In this document: one piece after another, positions 15,534 through 22,701 of the stretch
Layout: every line of letters starts with the position of its first letter
Position numbering within the stretch: the first letter of the stretch is position 1
Source of the DNA: Leptolyngbyaceae cyanobacterium MP9P1.79
Lineage (GTDB): Bacteria; Cyanobacteriota; Cyanobacteriia; JARCMD01
Assembly (NCBI GenBank): GCA_030248885.1
Contig: JARCMD010000215.1
Span: 1-33,858, forward strand
Direction of reading: 5' to 3'
Length of the DNA stretch: 33,858 nucleotides
The notes under the pieces: generated by a model
What the model saw: the letters and a program-made list of their open reading frames with translations, nothing else
Told to the model about the DNA's origin: nothing
Database searches by the model: none
Position numbers and translations under genes: made by a program

Positions 15534-15561
15534 CCCTAGTAATTTTTACTAGGGATTTTTT
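15534..15561 (+). terminator. Rho-independent terminator
   Basis: A perfect 9-base stem, CCCTAGTAA and TTACTAGGG (15534-15542 and 15546-15554), with a TTT loop, followed by ATTTTTTT. It ends the transcript of the Lti-like gene. Confidence 0.92.
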
Positions 15562-15628
15562 TGGTTTTAACATGAGTTCAACAGCTAAAAGATAGCAGGA
15601 GGTAGAGCAGGCGAGCCATTGGGCTGTA

Positions 15629-15752
15629 GGGTATGTCATTATTTAAATTTGGAATGTAGTCAGAGCAAGGCTTTCATGGCTACCCATCAAAAATGGGCTT
15701 AAGACTAGAATCCAGTCCCCGCAAGGAATACCAGTCAATTAATGACACGCCC
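15629..15752. mobile_element. MITE-like element M1, TA-flanked
   Basis: A 124-base element between TA (15627-15628) and TA (15753-15754). The ends GGGTATGTCATTATTTAA and the reverse complement GGGCGTGTCATTAATTGA match at 14 of 18 positions. Flanking TA suggests a mariner/IS630-type transposase that duplicates TA. No other copy was seen in the window. Confidence 0.65.
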
Positions 15753-15859
15753 TAGTAGTCTGTCAATCATTAATTGACGGGTAGCTTAAAGCTGGGAGGT
15801 TAATTGGAGTTAAATTTTGAGGGTCTTCGCCCCTCAAAATTTCCTTGACAGAACACTAG
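15752..15859. mobile_element. MITE-like element M2, copy 1
   Basis: 108 bases from CTAGTAGTCTGTCA to TGACAGAACACTAG (imperfect inverted ends), with a central long palindrome AAATTTTGAGGG...CCCTCAAAATTT. The second copy is at 32977-33084 with the same length. Its left TA (15753-15754) is shared with M1, so one element was inserted at the border of the other. Confidence 0.82.
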
Positions 15860-16209
15860 ACACTTCCATCTCTCTCACAGTGGCTGACCATCACCAGTAT
15901 GGGTGAGACCGTGAAGCATACGCAGGCTTAATGATTGATCAGCCTGCTATTTCCCTACCTTCTGTCGGAGATGTAATTCACCATGACTTGCTATAGTGTT
16001 AACTAAATTTCCTTGTAGCAAAAGACCGGAAATTTTCCATAAAGGCAAGTAATCCAGAACTAGCATCTATCTAATTGGTGATTGGCGCGATCGAATAGTA
16101 GAACTACTGATCAGGCTCGAGCAGATCCTACTCTCCATCTCTCAACGCAATGAAGGACTAGTTCAGCCTTCTATGCATCACGACCCATGTTAATTTTGGG
16201 CAACTTTTT

Positions 16210-17745
16210 ATGACACTTACTCAAAGTTCTTCGTTGTACGAGCTTGTTGGCTCAAACTCAGCTTCTCCGCTAAACGTGAGTCTCGCTACCCTGAAGTCAA
16301 TCATTCACACGACGATCGATTTGTTGGTGGAAGAGCAAATTTCGGCCACGCTTTGGGTGAAGTTGCCTCGTGATCTGAGTTGGCAGGCTGAGATTCAACG
16401 CTACAGTACACAGGTTGTTCCCCAGGCGCTCTACGTATTTCATAATTACCCGGATGCAGACGAAGAAAGTTCGGGAACAGAACTAGCCCATGGGGATGAG
16501 TTATCGACAGATGCTAGAACCGATCGCCCCACCCATTACGCGATCGAGCTTTCCCAAAACAGCGGGCTACAACGGGACTATTTTCTACTCGTGATGTCAG
16601 AGTCGTTTTGTAGTGTCCTCGTGACCTACCGACCAAAATCGGATCGCATCTTCAACTCAAATGCCAAGCCCATAAGTCAAGGTGCAGACTTGGAAACTCT
16701 GTTGCCGGACGAATCCACCCAGCCCAAGCATCAGCATTCTGCCTTTTGCTGGTTTGATTTACCCAAGCTTCAACCCGTTTTACAAGCGCTCAAGCACATT
16801 TTGCCCCAAACCCAAATTAAAGTGGGACTAAATTCTCCCATTACGCCAGAGCGTGTAATCGCAGAATGGGAACAAGTCGAAGCGAATTGTGCGGCTTATC
16901 TCCCTGACCCAGAGTTGCTGACTCGCCTCTTTACCAAACAAATTCAGCGTCAGGAGGAGATTTGGCATCGCACGACGAACTATCGCAAGCAGGTGGAAGC
17001 GATCGACAGTCTACAGGTGCAAAATGAAGAACTGGTTAGTGCCCTACGACTGAGGGATGAACTACTGAGTAATGTGGCTCAAGAATTGCGAACTCCCCTC
17101 ACCACAATGAAAACTGCCCTAACACTGCTGAACTCGCCGCAATTAAAACTGCCACAGCGACAACGGTACATGCAGCTTTTGCGTACGGAGTGCGATCGGC
17201 AGGGCGCTCTGATCAGTAGTTTGATGGACTTGGTGCAACTCCACCTAGGCATCGATCAGCCTACGATGCAGCCTTTACACCTGTCAGACTTGGTGCCGGG
17301 AGTCGTGAGTACCTATCAACCCTTGGCCCACGAAAAAGGTGTGATGTTGGCCTACACCGTTCCTGAGAATTTGCCCCCCGTATTTTGCTTGAGTGCCTGG
17401 CTGAAGCAAGTGGTGATTAACCTGCTGCACAACAGCGTCAAGTTTACCCCCAGAACAGGTAAGGTTTGGGTGCTGGCAGAGCAACAGGGAGATTATGTGA
17501 AGCTAGAATTCCGGGACACGGGCATTGGCATTGCTCCCAGCGAGATTCCCAAGATTTTCGATCGCTTCTATCGGGGACGGCATACGGGAGAGGATTTGGC
17601 TGGAGCAGGACTGGGACTGACGATCGTGCAGCAAATCCTTTTGCGTTGTGGGGGTTCTGTCTCAGTCAAGAGCAAAATGGGTGAGGGCACAACGTTTAAG
17701 GTGCTATTGCCTATTTATAAAGCTCCTGTGGACTCTCACGATTAG
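16210..17745 (+). CDS. DICT-type sensor histidine kinase with Gln at the phospho-acceptor site
   Basis: A 511-aa protein. Residues about 15-240 look like a DICT sensory domain, as in many cyanobacterial signalling proteins. A short coiled linker (about 245-285) leads to the dimerisation domain, which reads LLSNVAQELRTPLTTMKTAL. The normal H-E-L-R-T-P has Q291 (codon CAA, 17080-17082) instead of His. The catalytic ATPase domain looks intact: N-box NLLHNS (N408), G1 DTGIG (436-440), F box and G2 GAGLGL (465-470). ATP binding is therefore expected, but ordinary autophosphorylation is not. It could act as a phosphatase, a scaffold, or phosphorylate otherwise. No response regulator is adjacent. 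Confidence 0.85.
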   Translation: MTLTQSSSLYELVGSNSASPLNVSLATLKSIIHTTIDLLVEEQISATLWVKLPRDLSWQAEIQRYSTQVVPQALYVFHNYPDADEESSGTELAHGDELSTDARTDRPTHYAIELSQNSGLQRDYFLLVMSESFCSVLVTYRPKSDRIFNSNAKPISQGADLETLLPDESTQPKHQHSAFCWFDLPKLQPVLQALKHILPQTQIKVGLNSPITPERVIAEWEQVEANCAAYLPDPELLTRLFTKQIQRQEEIWHRTTNYRKQVEAIDSLQVQNEELVSALRLRDELLSNVAQELRTPLTTMKTALTLLNSPQLKLPQRQRYMQLLRTECDRQGALISSLMDLVQLHLGIDQPTMQPLHLSDLVPGVVSTYQPLAHEKGVMLAYTVPENLPPVFCLSAWLKQVVINLLHNSVKFTPRTGKVWVLAEQQGDYVKLEFRDTGIGIAPSEIPKIFDRFYRGRHTGEDLAGAGLGLTIVQQILLRCGGSVSVKSKMGEGTTFKVLLPIYKAPVDSHD

Positions 17746-17780
17746 GATCGTGGATTAAATAACATGCAACAGTCCGTCCG

Positions 17781-17909
17781 TAGGAGCGAAGCATCCGGCA
17801 GATAACCCCTTGAATCGACCAAAGGGTCATTGTCCCGATGCTAAGTGCAAAGCACACGCTACGCAAACGCCCTTCTGGTTCCAGGTATAACCTTTTCTGG
17901 AACTCTCCT
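17781..17909 (-). mobile_element. MITE-like repeat R1, copy 2 (inverted, one end lost)
   Basis: On the minus strand it reads AGGAGAGTTCCAGAAAAGG, then matches copy 1 closely through the GCGTTTGCGTAGCGTGTGC block to CCGGATGCTTCGC. The terminal inverted repeat of the other end is missing. It lies between the convergent ends of the kinase gene and the 84-aa gene. Confidence 0.75.
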
Positions 17910-17935
17910 TAGCCCCGCTGCTTTGTCACGTAACT

Positions 17936-18187
17936 TCAATCCACGACGCGAATCAACCCAATGCGGAGGCGATCGAAAATGCGATTGACCTGAACTTGAT
18001 CTTCTAAACTCAGAGAATTCTTGGAGAGCAACGCAGCCATCAACAATTGCTGATCAGTTCTGGTAATTCTGCGTGATGCCAAAATGCGCTCAACCGTCTC
18101 TTTAATAATTTGTTTGGAAGGTTTTCTTTGAATTCCGTGCTTACTCTGCGTAGTCATCTCGTTAGTAGTTGCCATAAATTTAAACAT
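17936..18187 (-). CDS. small conserved hypothetical protein, 84 aa
   Basis: A basic, helical protein with ITRTDQQLLMAALLSKNSLSLEDQVQVNRIFDRLRIGLIRVVD at its end, a pattern I recall in many cyanobacteria without a function. I choose ATG 18187 (MFKFMATTNEM), which has CAGGG shortly upstream. The frame extends to 18217 and a further internal ATG lies at 18175, so the exact start is uncertain. No membrane segment or known domain. Regulation not visible. Confidence 0.65.
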   Translation of the reverse strand: MFKFMATTNEMTTQSKHGIQRKPSKQIIKETVERILASRRITRTDQQLLMAALLSKNSLSLEDQVQVNRIFDRLRIGLIRVVD

Positions 18188-18228
18188 CAACCCTGAACGT
18201 TTGAGCTTGCAGAGCACCCTGAGAACTG

Positions 18229-18400
18229 AGGAGACTTCCAGAAAAATTTATACCAGTAAATGTAGGGGCGAAGCCTATCCTTTCCTTCGGAAGCGAACTA
18301 CAGACAGTAATCTTCTGGTCGATTCAGAATTGATCTGCCGTAGCTTGCTTCCCGAAAGGTATGCTTCGCCCACGCAGTGGCAACATTTTTCTTAGAAACT
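18229..18400 (+). mobile_element. MITE-like repeat R1, copy 3 (diverged)
   Basis: Starts AGGAGACTTCCAGAAAAA and ends TTTCTTAGAAACT. It shares the CTTCTGGTCGATTCA core with copy 1 but carries a different middle part, including the palindromic GGGGCGAAGCC and CTTCGGAAG segments. Confidence 0.6.
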
Positions 18401-18540
18401 TTATTAATACGTATATATCTAACCTCTGGAGTTCATTATGCAAGCAATTCAGTCTTTGACAGGTGATTGCACGGTTGACGACTGAGTGACAGATGCTACA
18501 CGTTCGGGTGATATCTATCACATCTTAATTGCATACGGCT

Positions 18541-18650
18541 TATGTGAGTTGGGATCTAAAACCACCGTTGCGCAAGCGTCTCGCTTGCCTACTAAATCTG
18601 GATGCAGGCTGGAAGCCTGCGCGACGACTGCTACCTGAACAACTCACATC
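18541..18650. repeat. nested palindromes with outer inverted repeat
   Basis: The outer arms are TATGTGAGTTG (18541-18551) and CAACTCACATC (18640-18650). Inside lie two perfect 7-base stem-loops: GCAAGCG TCT CGCTTGC (18572-18588) and GCAGGCT GGA AGCCTGC (18604-18620). This looks like a small palindromic repeat element inserted near the lpxD 3' end, comparable to cyanobacterial REP-like elements. Confidence 0.65.
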
Positions 18651-18706
18651 ATGCGTTTAATAGATTGTGGAGCAATCTGAAGCGCTTGATGAAGTATTCG
18701 TAGGCT

Positions 18707-19783
18707 CTACGGCTCTGAGGACTCCCCATGGAGCGATCGGCGTTGGAGTTGGCGTACAAATTGATACATTTCCGGCAAGCGACTAGTGAGCGCCGAAACC
18801 TTCAGAAATACCTTATGGGGCATGGCAGGATTGCCAGACATCACGGCCCCTGATTCCACGGTTCCATGAATCCCAGCCTTAGCAGAACAGATGGCTCCAT
18901 CCCCGATCGTGGACTGGTTAGCAATGCCCACTTGACCCGCCAGAATCACGCGATTGCCAATCTTCACGCCCCCAGCCATTCCCACCTGCGCGGCCATGGC
19001 ACAATTCTGCCCAATCTGGCAGCCATGGGCAATGTGAACTAAGTTGTCAATTTTGGTGTTGCGACCAATTCGCGTTTCTCCCACGGCGGGGCGATCGACC
19101 GTAGAGTTGCATCCAATTTCTACTCCATCTTCCAGCACAGTACAGCCAGATTGCTCCAGCTTGTACCATCCCTCCGCTGTGGGGACAAAGCCAAATCCCT
19201 CAGAGCCGATCGCGCAGCCGCTATGAATCACACAACCTGCCCCAATGCGCGTGCGCTCATGAATCACACAATTAGCGTGGAGGACGGTTCGATCGCCCAC
19301 CTCCGCTTCTGGATAAATCACCACATTGGGATGAACACATACGCCATCCCCCAGCTTCACCCCTGCTTCAATCACCACATGGGCCCCCACAGACACCCCT
19401 GCACCGATCGTCGCTGAACTATGGATCACTGCACTGGGGTGAATTCCTGGCGCAGGACGAAAGGGCTGGTAAAACAGCGTTAAAGCCTGGGCAAACAATA
19501 ACTTAGGTTGGGAGGTAGCTACCCACACGATCCCCCGATCGGTGGCTGCGATTTGGATTTTTTCTATTAGCGGCAAAATCAAAGCGCTAGCCCCGGTTTT
19601 ACTGATCCCAGCCGCAAATTTTTCACCTTCGATGAAGCTAAAGGTGCCTGCGATCGCCTCATCCACTGCCGCTGCTCCCACAATGTCCGGGTCACTGATC
19701 TTTGGGTCATTGCCCACGTTAGTAGTGAGCGAATGGGCAGCCGTCATCGCCCCTAGTTTTTGCACTAATTCACTAAATTTCAT
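18707..19783 (-). CDS. lpxD: UDP-3-O-acylglucosamine N-acyltransferase
   Basis: A 358-aa enzyme of lipid A synthesis. It transfers a 3-hydroxyacyl chain from acyl-carrier protein to the 2-amino group of UDP-3-O-acylglucosamine, in the cytoplasm at the membrane. The N-terminal uridine-binding domain covers about 1-105 (IVGAAAVDEAIAGTFSFIE). The left-handed beta-helix of hexapeptide repeats runs about 105-310, for example IGAGVSVGAHVVIEAGVKLGDG and the catalytic-His region KIDNLVHIAHGCQIGQNC. The C-terminal helix is LPEMYQFVRQLQRRS. Other lpx genes are not adjacent. Start ATG 19783. Confidence 0.95.
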   Translation of the reverse strand: MKFSELVQKLGAMTAAHSLTTNVGNDPKISDPDIVGAAAVDEAIAGTFSFIEGEKFAAGISKTGASALILPLIEKIQIAATDRGIVWVATSQPKLLFAQALTLFYQPFRPAPGIHPSAVIHSSATIGAGVSVGAHVVIEAGVKLGDGVCVHPNVVIYPEAEVGDRTVLHANCVIHERTRIGAGCVIHSGCAIGSEGFGFVPTAEGWYKLEQSGCTVLEDGVEIGCNSTVDRPAVGETRIGRNTKIDNLVHIAHGCQIGQNCAMAAQVGMAGGVKIGNRVILAGQVGIANQSTIGDGAICSAKAGIHGTVESGAVMSGNPAMPHKVFLKVSALTSRLPEMYQFVRQLQRRSLHGESSEP

Positions 19784-20056
19784 GGCTGAGCGCTAGATAT
19801 TACACCCCATTCAGTTTAATAGCCAGAAATTAAAATCTAACTACGAAATCAAAAGTTAGCCATCCCGTGGTTTTGAATCGCCAATGCCAAATCAAACCAA
19901 GGAAGTGCTTGATCCGATGAAGAACCACGAATTAGTTAAACTTATTGACTTTATTTCTCAATAACCTGTAAGATTACTCTCAGCTTTCAAGACTCTTTAT
20001 CAAAAAGGGGAATGAATTATAATCTTACACTTACAATTACTCATGGGAGATTTTCA

Positions 20057-21034
20057 ATGGTATTGATTAAAAAAGCCGTGCTAGGGTTGACTGCCGCCTT
20101 AGTTGCCTTGACCAGTGTTGGAGTGGGTGCCCTCAGTGGTAGAAACAAGGTGATGGCTCACCATGCCCCTCATCACGGACTCCAAGGTCAGGTTGCTCAA
20201 GCACCTATAACCCAAATCAACATTGCTTTTGCAACTCGTGCGAATACAACGGAATTGCAAGCAAAAGCAGATAAGGTCACCGCATTGCTCTCTCGTGAAT
20301 TGGGAATGCCCATTAAAGCTACGATCGCTGATGAAACTGCCTCAGTGGAAGCGTTACGCACTAATCGGACTCAAGTTGCCTTTTTGAGTGGACGAGCGGC
20401 GCTGAAGGCAGAACAATTGGCAAAAGCTCGCATGTATTTGGCAGAAGTGCGCTCCACCTATTCAGGGCGCTATACCTATCGCTCTGTGATGGTTGTCCGC
20501 AAGGAGAGCCTCCTGGGTGCCAAGGCGAACCCCAAGCTAACGCTAGAGCAATTACGAGGACGCACGATCGCCTTCACGTCGCCGACATCTGGCTCTGGTT
20601 TTGTTTTCCCTGTGGCAGAACTGGTTAAGCAAAATTTGGTGCCTAACCGCGATCGGCTAGAAGCATTTTTTAGTCGCGTCACCTACGGCAATGGCTACAG
20701 CGGCGCATTGCAAGCAGTACTGCGCGGTCAAGCAGATGTGGCAGCAGTCTCAGAGTACACCCTTGGTGCGCCCTACATCACGGCTGAGGAAGCGCAACAG
20801 TTGCGCGTTCTCTATGCAATTTCTGGGGTGCCTGCCCACGGGATCGTGATTGATGATAGTGTGCCAGCCCCAACACGGGAGAAATTAATCACTGCCCTAC
20901 TGAAACTCAATCAACCTGCCAACAACCTATTGCTGCGAGACTTGTATAATTCAACAGAATTGGTTCGAGTAGACCACACTCGCCACCTTGCCCCCATCCG
21001 TGATGCGCTTAAGCGCGCTGGATTTGAACCTTGA
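20057..21034 (+). CDS. phnD: PhnD-type phosphonate/phosphite ABC transporter substrate-binding protein
   Basis: A 325-aa exported binding protein. The signal peptide MVLIKKAVLGLTAALVALTSVGVGALS precedes the mature domain (about residue 50 on: INIAFATRANTTELQAKADKVTALLSRELGMPIKA). The next blocks, VAFLSGRAAL and RGRTIAFTSPTSGSGFVFP, match PhnD/PtxB-type pockets that hold the phosphorus oxyanion. I start at 20057 rather than 20012, since GGGAGA lies 6 bases before this ATG and the signal peptide then begins at the usual place. A weak Pho-box-like stretch (GTTAAACT TAT TGACTTTA, 19935-19953) lies upstream. Substrate (phosphonate, phosphite or phosphate) is open: no catabolic gene adjoins. Confidence 0.85.
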   Translation: MVLIKKAVLGLTAALVALTSVGVGALSGRNKVMAHHAPHHGLQGQVAQAPITQINIAFATRANTTELQAKADKVTALLSRELGMPIKATIADETASVEALRTNRTQVAFLSGRAALKAEQLAKARMYLAEVRSTYSGRYTYRSVMVVRKESLLGAKANPKLTLEQLRGRTIAFTSPTSGSGFVFPVAELVKQNLVPNRDRLEAFFSRVTYGNGYSGALQAVLRGQADVAAVSEYTLGAPYITAEEAQQLRVLYAISGVPAHGIVIDDSVPAPTREKLITALLKLNQPANNLLLRDLYNSTELVRVDHTRHLAPIRDALKRAGFEP

Positions 21035-21840
21035 ACGCGATCGAATGCCATATCGAATGTCAAAACGTTGTAACGCCCTACCTGCCTGCGCTCCAACGTC
21101 CGGCACTGGCGGGGATTACCTGCACAATTCGCGCAGGGGAATTTGTTACTCTCCTGGGGTTAAATGGAGCAGGTAAGTCAACCCTATTGCGAACCATTCT
21201 GGGGCTGATTCCCTTGCAGCAAGGCACTATTCAAGTGCAAGGCATTCCTGTGACTCCCCAAACGCTGCGCCAGTCTCGACGCAATCTGGGTGTGTTGTTC
21301 CAAGGCGGCGGGTTGATTCCCCAACTCTCTGCCTTGGACAACGTTCTGTGTGGACGATTGGGCGCTCATTCTAGTTGGCAGACGCTATGGGGCTTTAGCA
21401 AAACCGATCGCCATCGGGCGAGGGAATTGCTAGCTCAAATGGGATTGCTCGATCAAGCCCATCAGAGAACCAGTCGTCTCAGTGACGGACAACAACAGCG
21501 GGTCGCAATTGCCCGCACTTTGATGCAATCGCCCCAGATTTTATTGGTGGATGAGCCGATCGCGGGGTTGGATATCCTGGGAGCGCAGCAGGTGATGGAA
21601 ACTCTGGCAGCGCTTAACCGGGAGCAGGGGATCACCATCGTGGCGGTGCTACACGATTTATCGATCGCCCAGCAATACAGCGATCGGGCGATCGTGCTTC
21701 GGGCAGGGCAAATCGTCCACGACGGAGACTGCAACCACTTACCCCAGCAATTTGGTCTTGAGTTGGATGCCCAGGAGCATAAGACTCAGAACACCGCCCT
21801 AGCCAATTTTCAGCCCTATCCTTTGGAGGCGAAACCATAG
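21031..21840 (+). CDS. phnC: PhnC-type ABC transporter ATP-binding protein
   Basis: A 269-aa ATPase. It has Walker A GLNGAGKST, Q-loop LFQGGG, signature LSDGQQQRVAIAR (the usual LSGGQ with D for the first G), Walker B ILLVDEPIAGLD and the H-loop VLHDLSIAQQY. It starts with TTG at 21031, overlapping the phnD stop as TTGA, which indicates translational coupling. It energises uptake of the phosphorus compound bound by PhnD. The C-terminal 45 residues form a less conserved tail. Confidence 0.93.
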   Translation: MNAIECHIECQNVVTPYLPALQRPALAGITCTIRAGEFVTLLGLNGAGKSTLLRTILGLIPLQQGTIQVQGIPVTPQTLRQSRRNLGVLFQGGGLIPQLSALDNVLCGRLGAHSSWQTLWGFSKTDRHRARELLAQMGLLDQAHQRTSRLSDGQQQRVAIARTLMQSPQILLVDEPIAGLDILGAQQVMETLAALNREQGITIVAVLHDLSIAQQYSDRAIVLRAGQIVHDGDCNHLPQQFGLELDAQEHKTQNTALANFQPYPLEAKP

Positions 21841-21843
21841 ACT

Positions 21844-22638
21844 GTGAAGCTTAAATTCAAATGGATTCCCCATCTCCCGATCGCCTGGATGAATCGGTTA
21901 CTCATCCTGCTAGGTGTCGTTCTTGTCTACACTTGGGCGCTTCAGGGATTAAAAGTTGACCTCGAACTGCTGAAAGGCAGTTGGGGTTACATGGCTGATT
22001 TTGTGGCTCGCCTGTTTCCGCCTGATTGGGCTGTGTTGGATGTGGCCGTTAAGGCGCTGATCGAAACGGTACAAATGTCGCTCTGGGGCACGACGATCGG
22101 GGCCATTCTCTCGCTGCCGATCGCCATCCTCTCAGCCCGAAACCTCACCCCACGCTGGCTGCGATGGTCGGCCAATTTTTTGCAAAATGCAGTGCGATCG
22201 GTGCCCTCAATCGTGCTGGGCTTGTTTTTCGTCGCCGCAACTGGGCTAGGTGCGCCCGCAGGCACATTGGCTTTGGGCATTTATACGATCGGCTATCTTG
22301 CCAAGTTTTATCAAGAAGCGATTGAAGCGGTGGAGGTGCGATCGATCGAGTCCTTGCAGGTCAGCGGAGCGTCCTGGTTACAGGTAGCACAGTATGGAAT
22401 CCTGCCCCAAGTCTTGCCCCTGGGTTTGGGCTACACGCTTTACATGTTTGAGTACAACATTCGTGCAGCTTCCGTGTTGGGCGTAGTAGGAGCTGGGGGT
22501 ATTGGGTTTCACCTCAAAAGCTACATGGATGGCTTTGAGTACACGAAAGCGACAACCATGATGCTGGTACTGCTTGGAGTGGTTACCCTCATTGATATGC
22601 TAAGCAGTCAATTGCGCCATCGGCTGGAGTCGCGATAG
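21844..22638 (+). CDS. phnE: PhnE-type ABC transporter permease
   Basis: A 264-aa inner-membrane protein with about six hydrophobic segments (for example RLLILLGVVLVYTWAL near 19-34, then TIGAILSLPIAILS and SIVLGLFFVAATGLGAP). The cytoplasmic coupling loop reads EAIEAVEVRSIESLQVSGASWLQ, the EAA motif that docks on PhnC. It starts with GTG at 21844, three bases after the phnC stop. The transporter appears complete with one permease. Convergent with the kinase gene that ends at 22702. Confidence 0.93.
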   Translation: MKLKFKWIPHLPIAWMNRLLILLGVVLVYTWALQGLKVDLELLKGSWGYMADFVARLFPPDWAVLDVAVKALIETVQMSLWGTTIGAILSLPIAILSARNLTPRWLRWSANFLQNAVRSVPSIVLGLFFVAATGLGAPAGTLALGIYTIGYLAKFYQEAIEAVEVRSIESLQVSGASWLQVAQYGILPQVLPLGLGYTLYMFEYNIRAASVLGVVGAGGIGFHLKSYMDGFEYTKATTMMLVLLGVVTLIDMLSSQLRHRLESR

Positions 22639-22701
22639 GTGCATCTTAATTTCACCGGGTTGAGAGCATAGCTCATCCAGGTTTCTTCAAAGTGCGATCG
22701 G

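Larger units (their letters stand above)
15450..16209. other. long intergenic region with terminator and two TA-flanked elements
   Basis: A 760-base region between the Lti-like gene and the histidine kinase. In order it has the terminator (15534-15561), element M1 (15629-15752) and element M2 (15752-15859). A tail follows with the small stem GCAGGCT/AGCCTGC around 15921-15946, which could belong to a structured leader. The remaining bases to 16209 presumably hold the kinase promoter; I see no ORF with protein features. Confidence 0.55.
18188..18706. other. intergenic region with repeats
   Basis: A 519-base gap before the lpxD stop. It contains repeat R1 copy 3 (18229-18400) and a palindrome-rich segment (18541-18650). 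A tiny 15-codon frame, ATG 18438 with GGAG upstream, is too short to call a gene. Confidence 0.5.
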
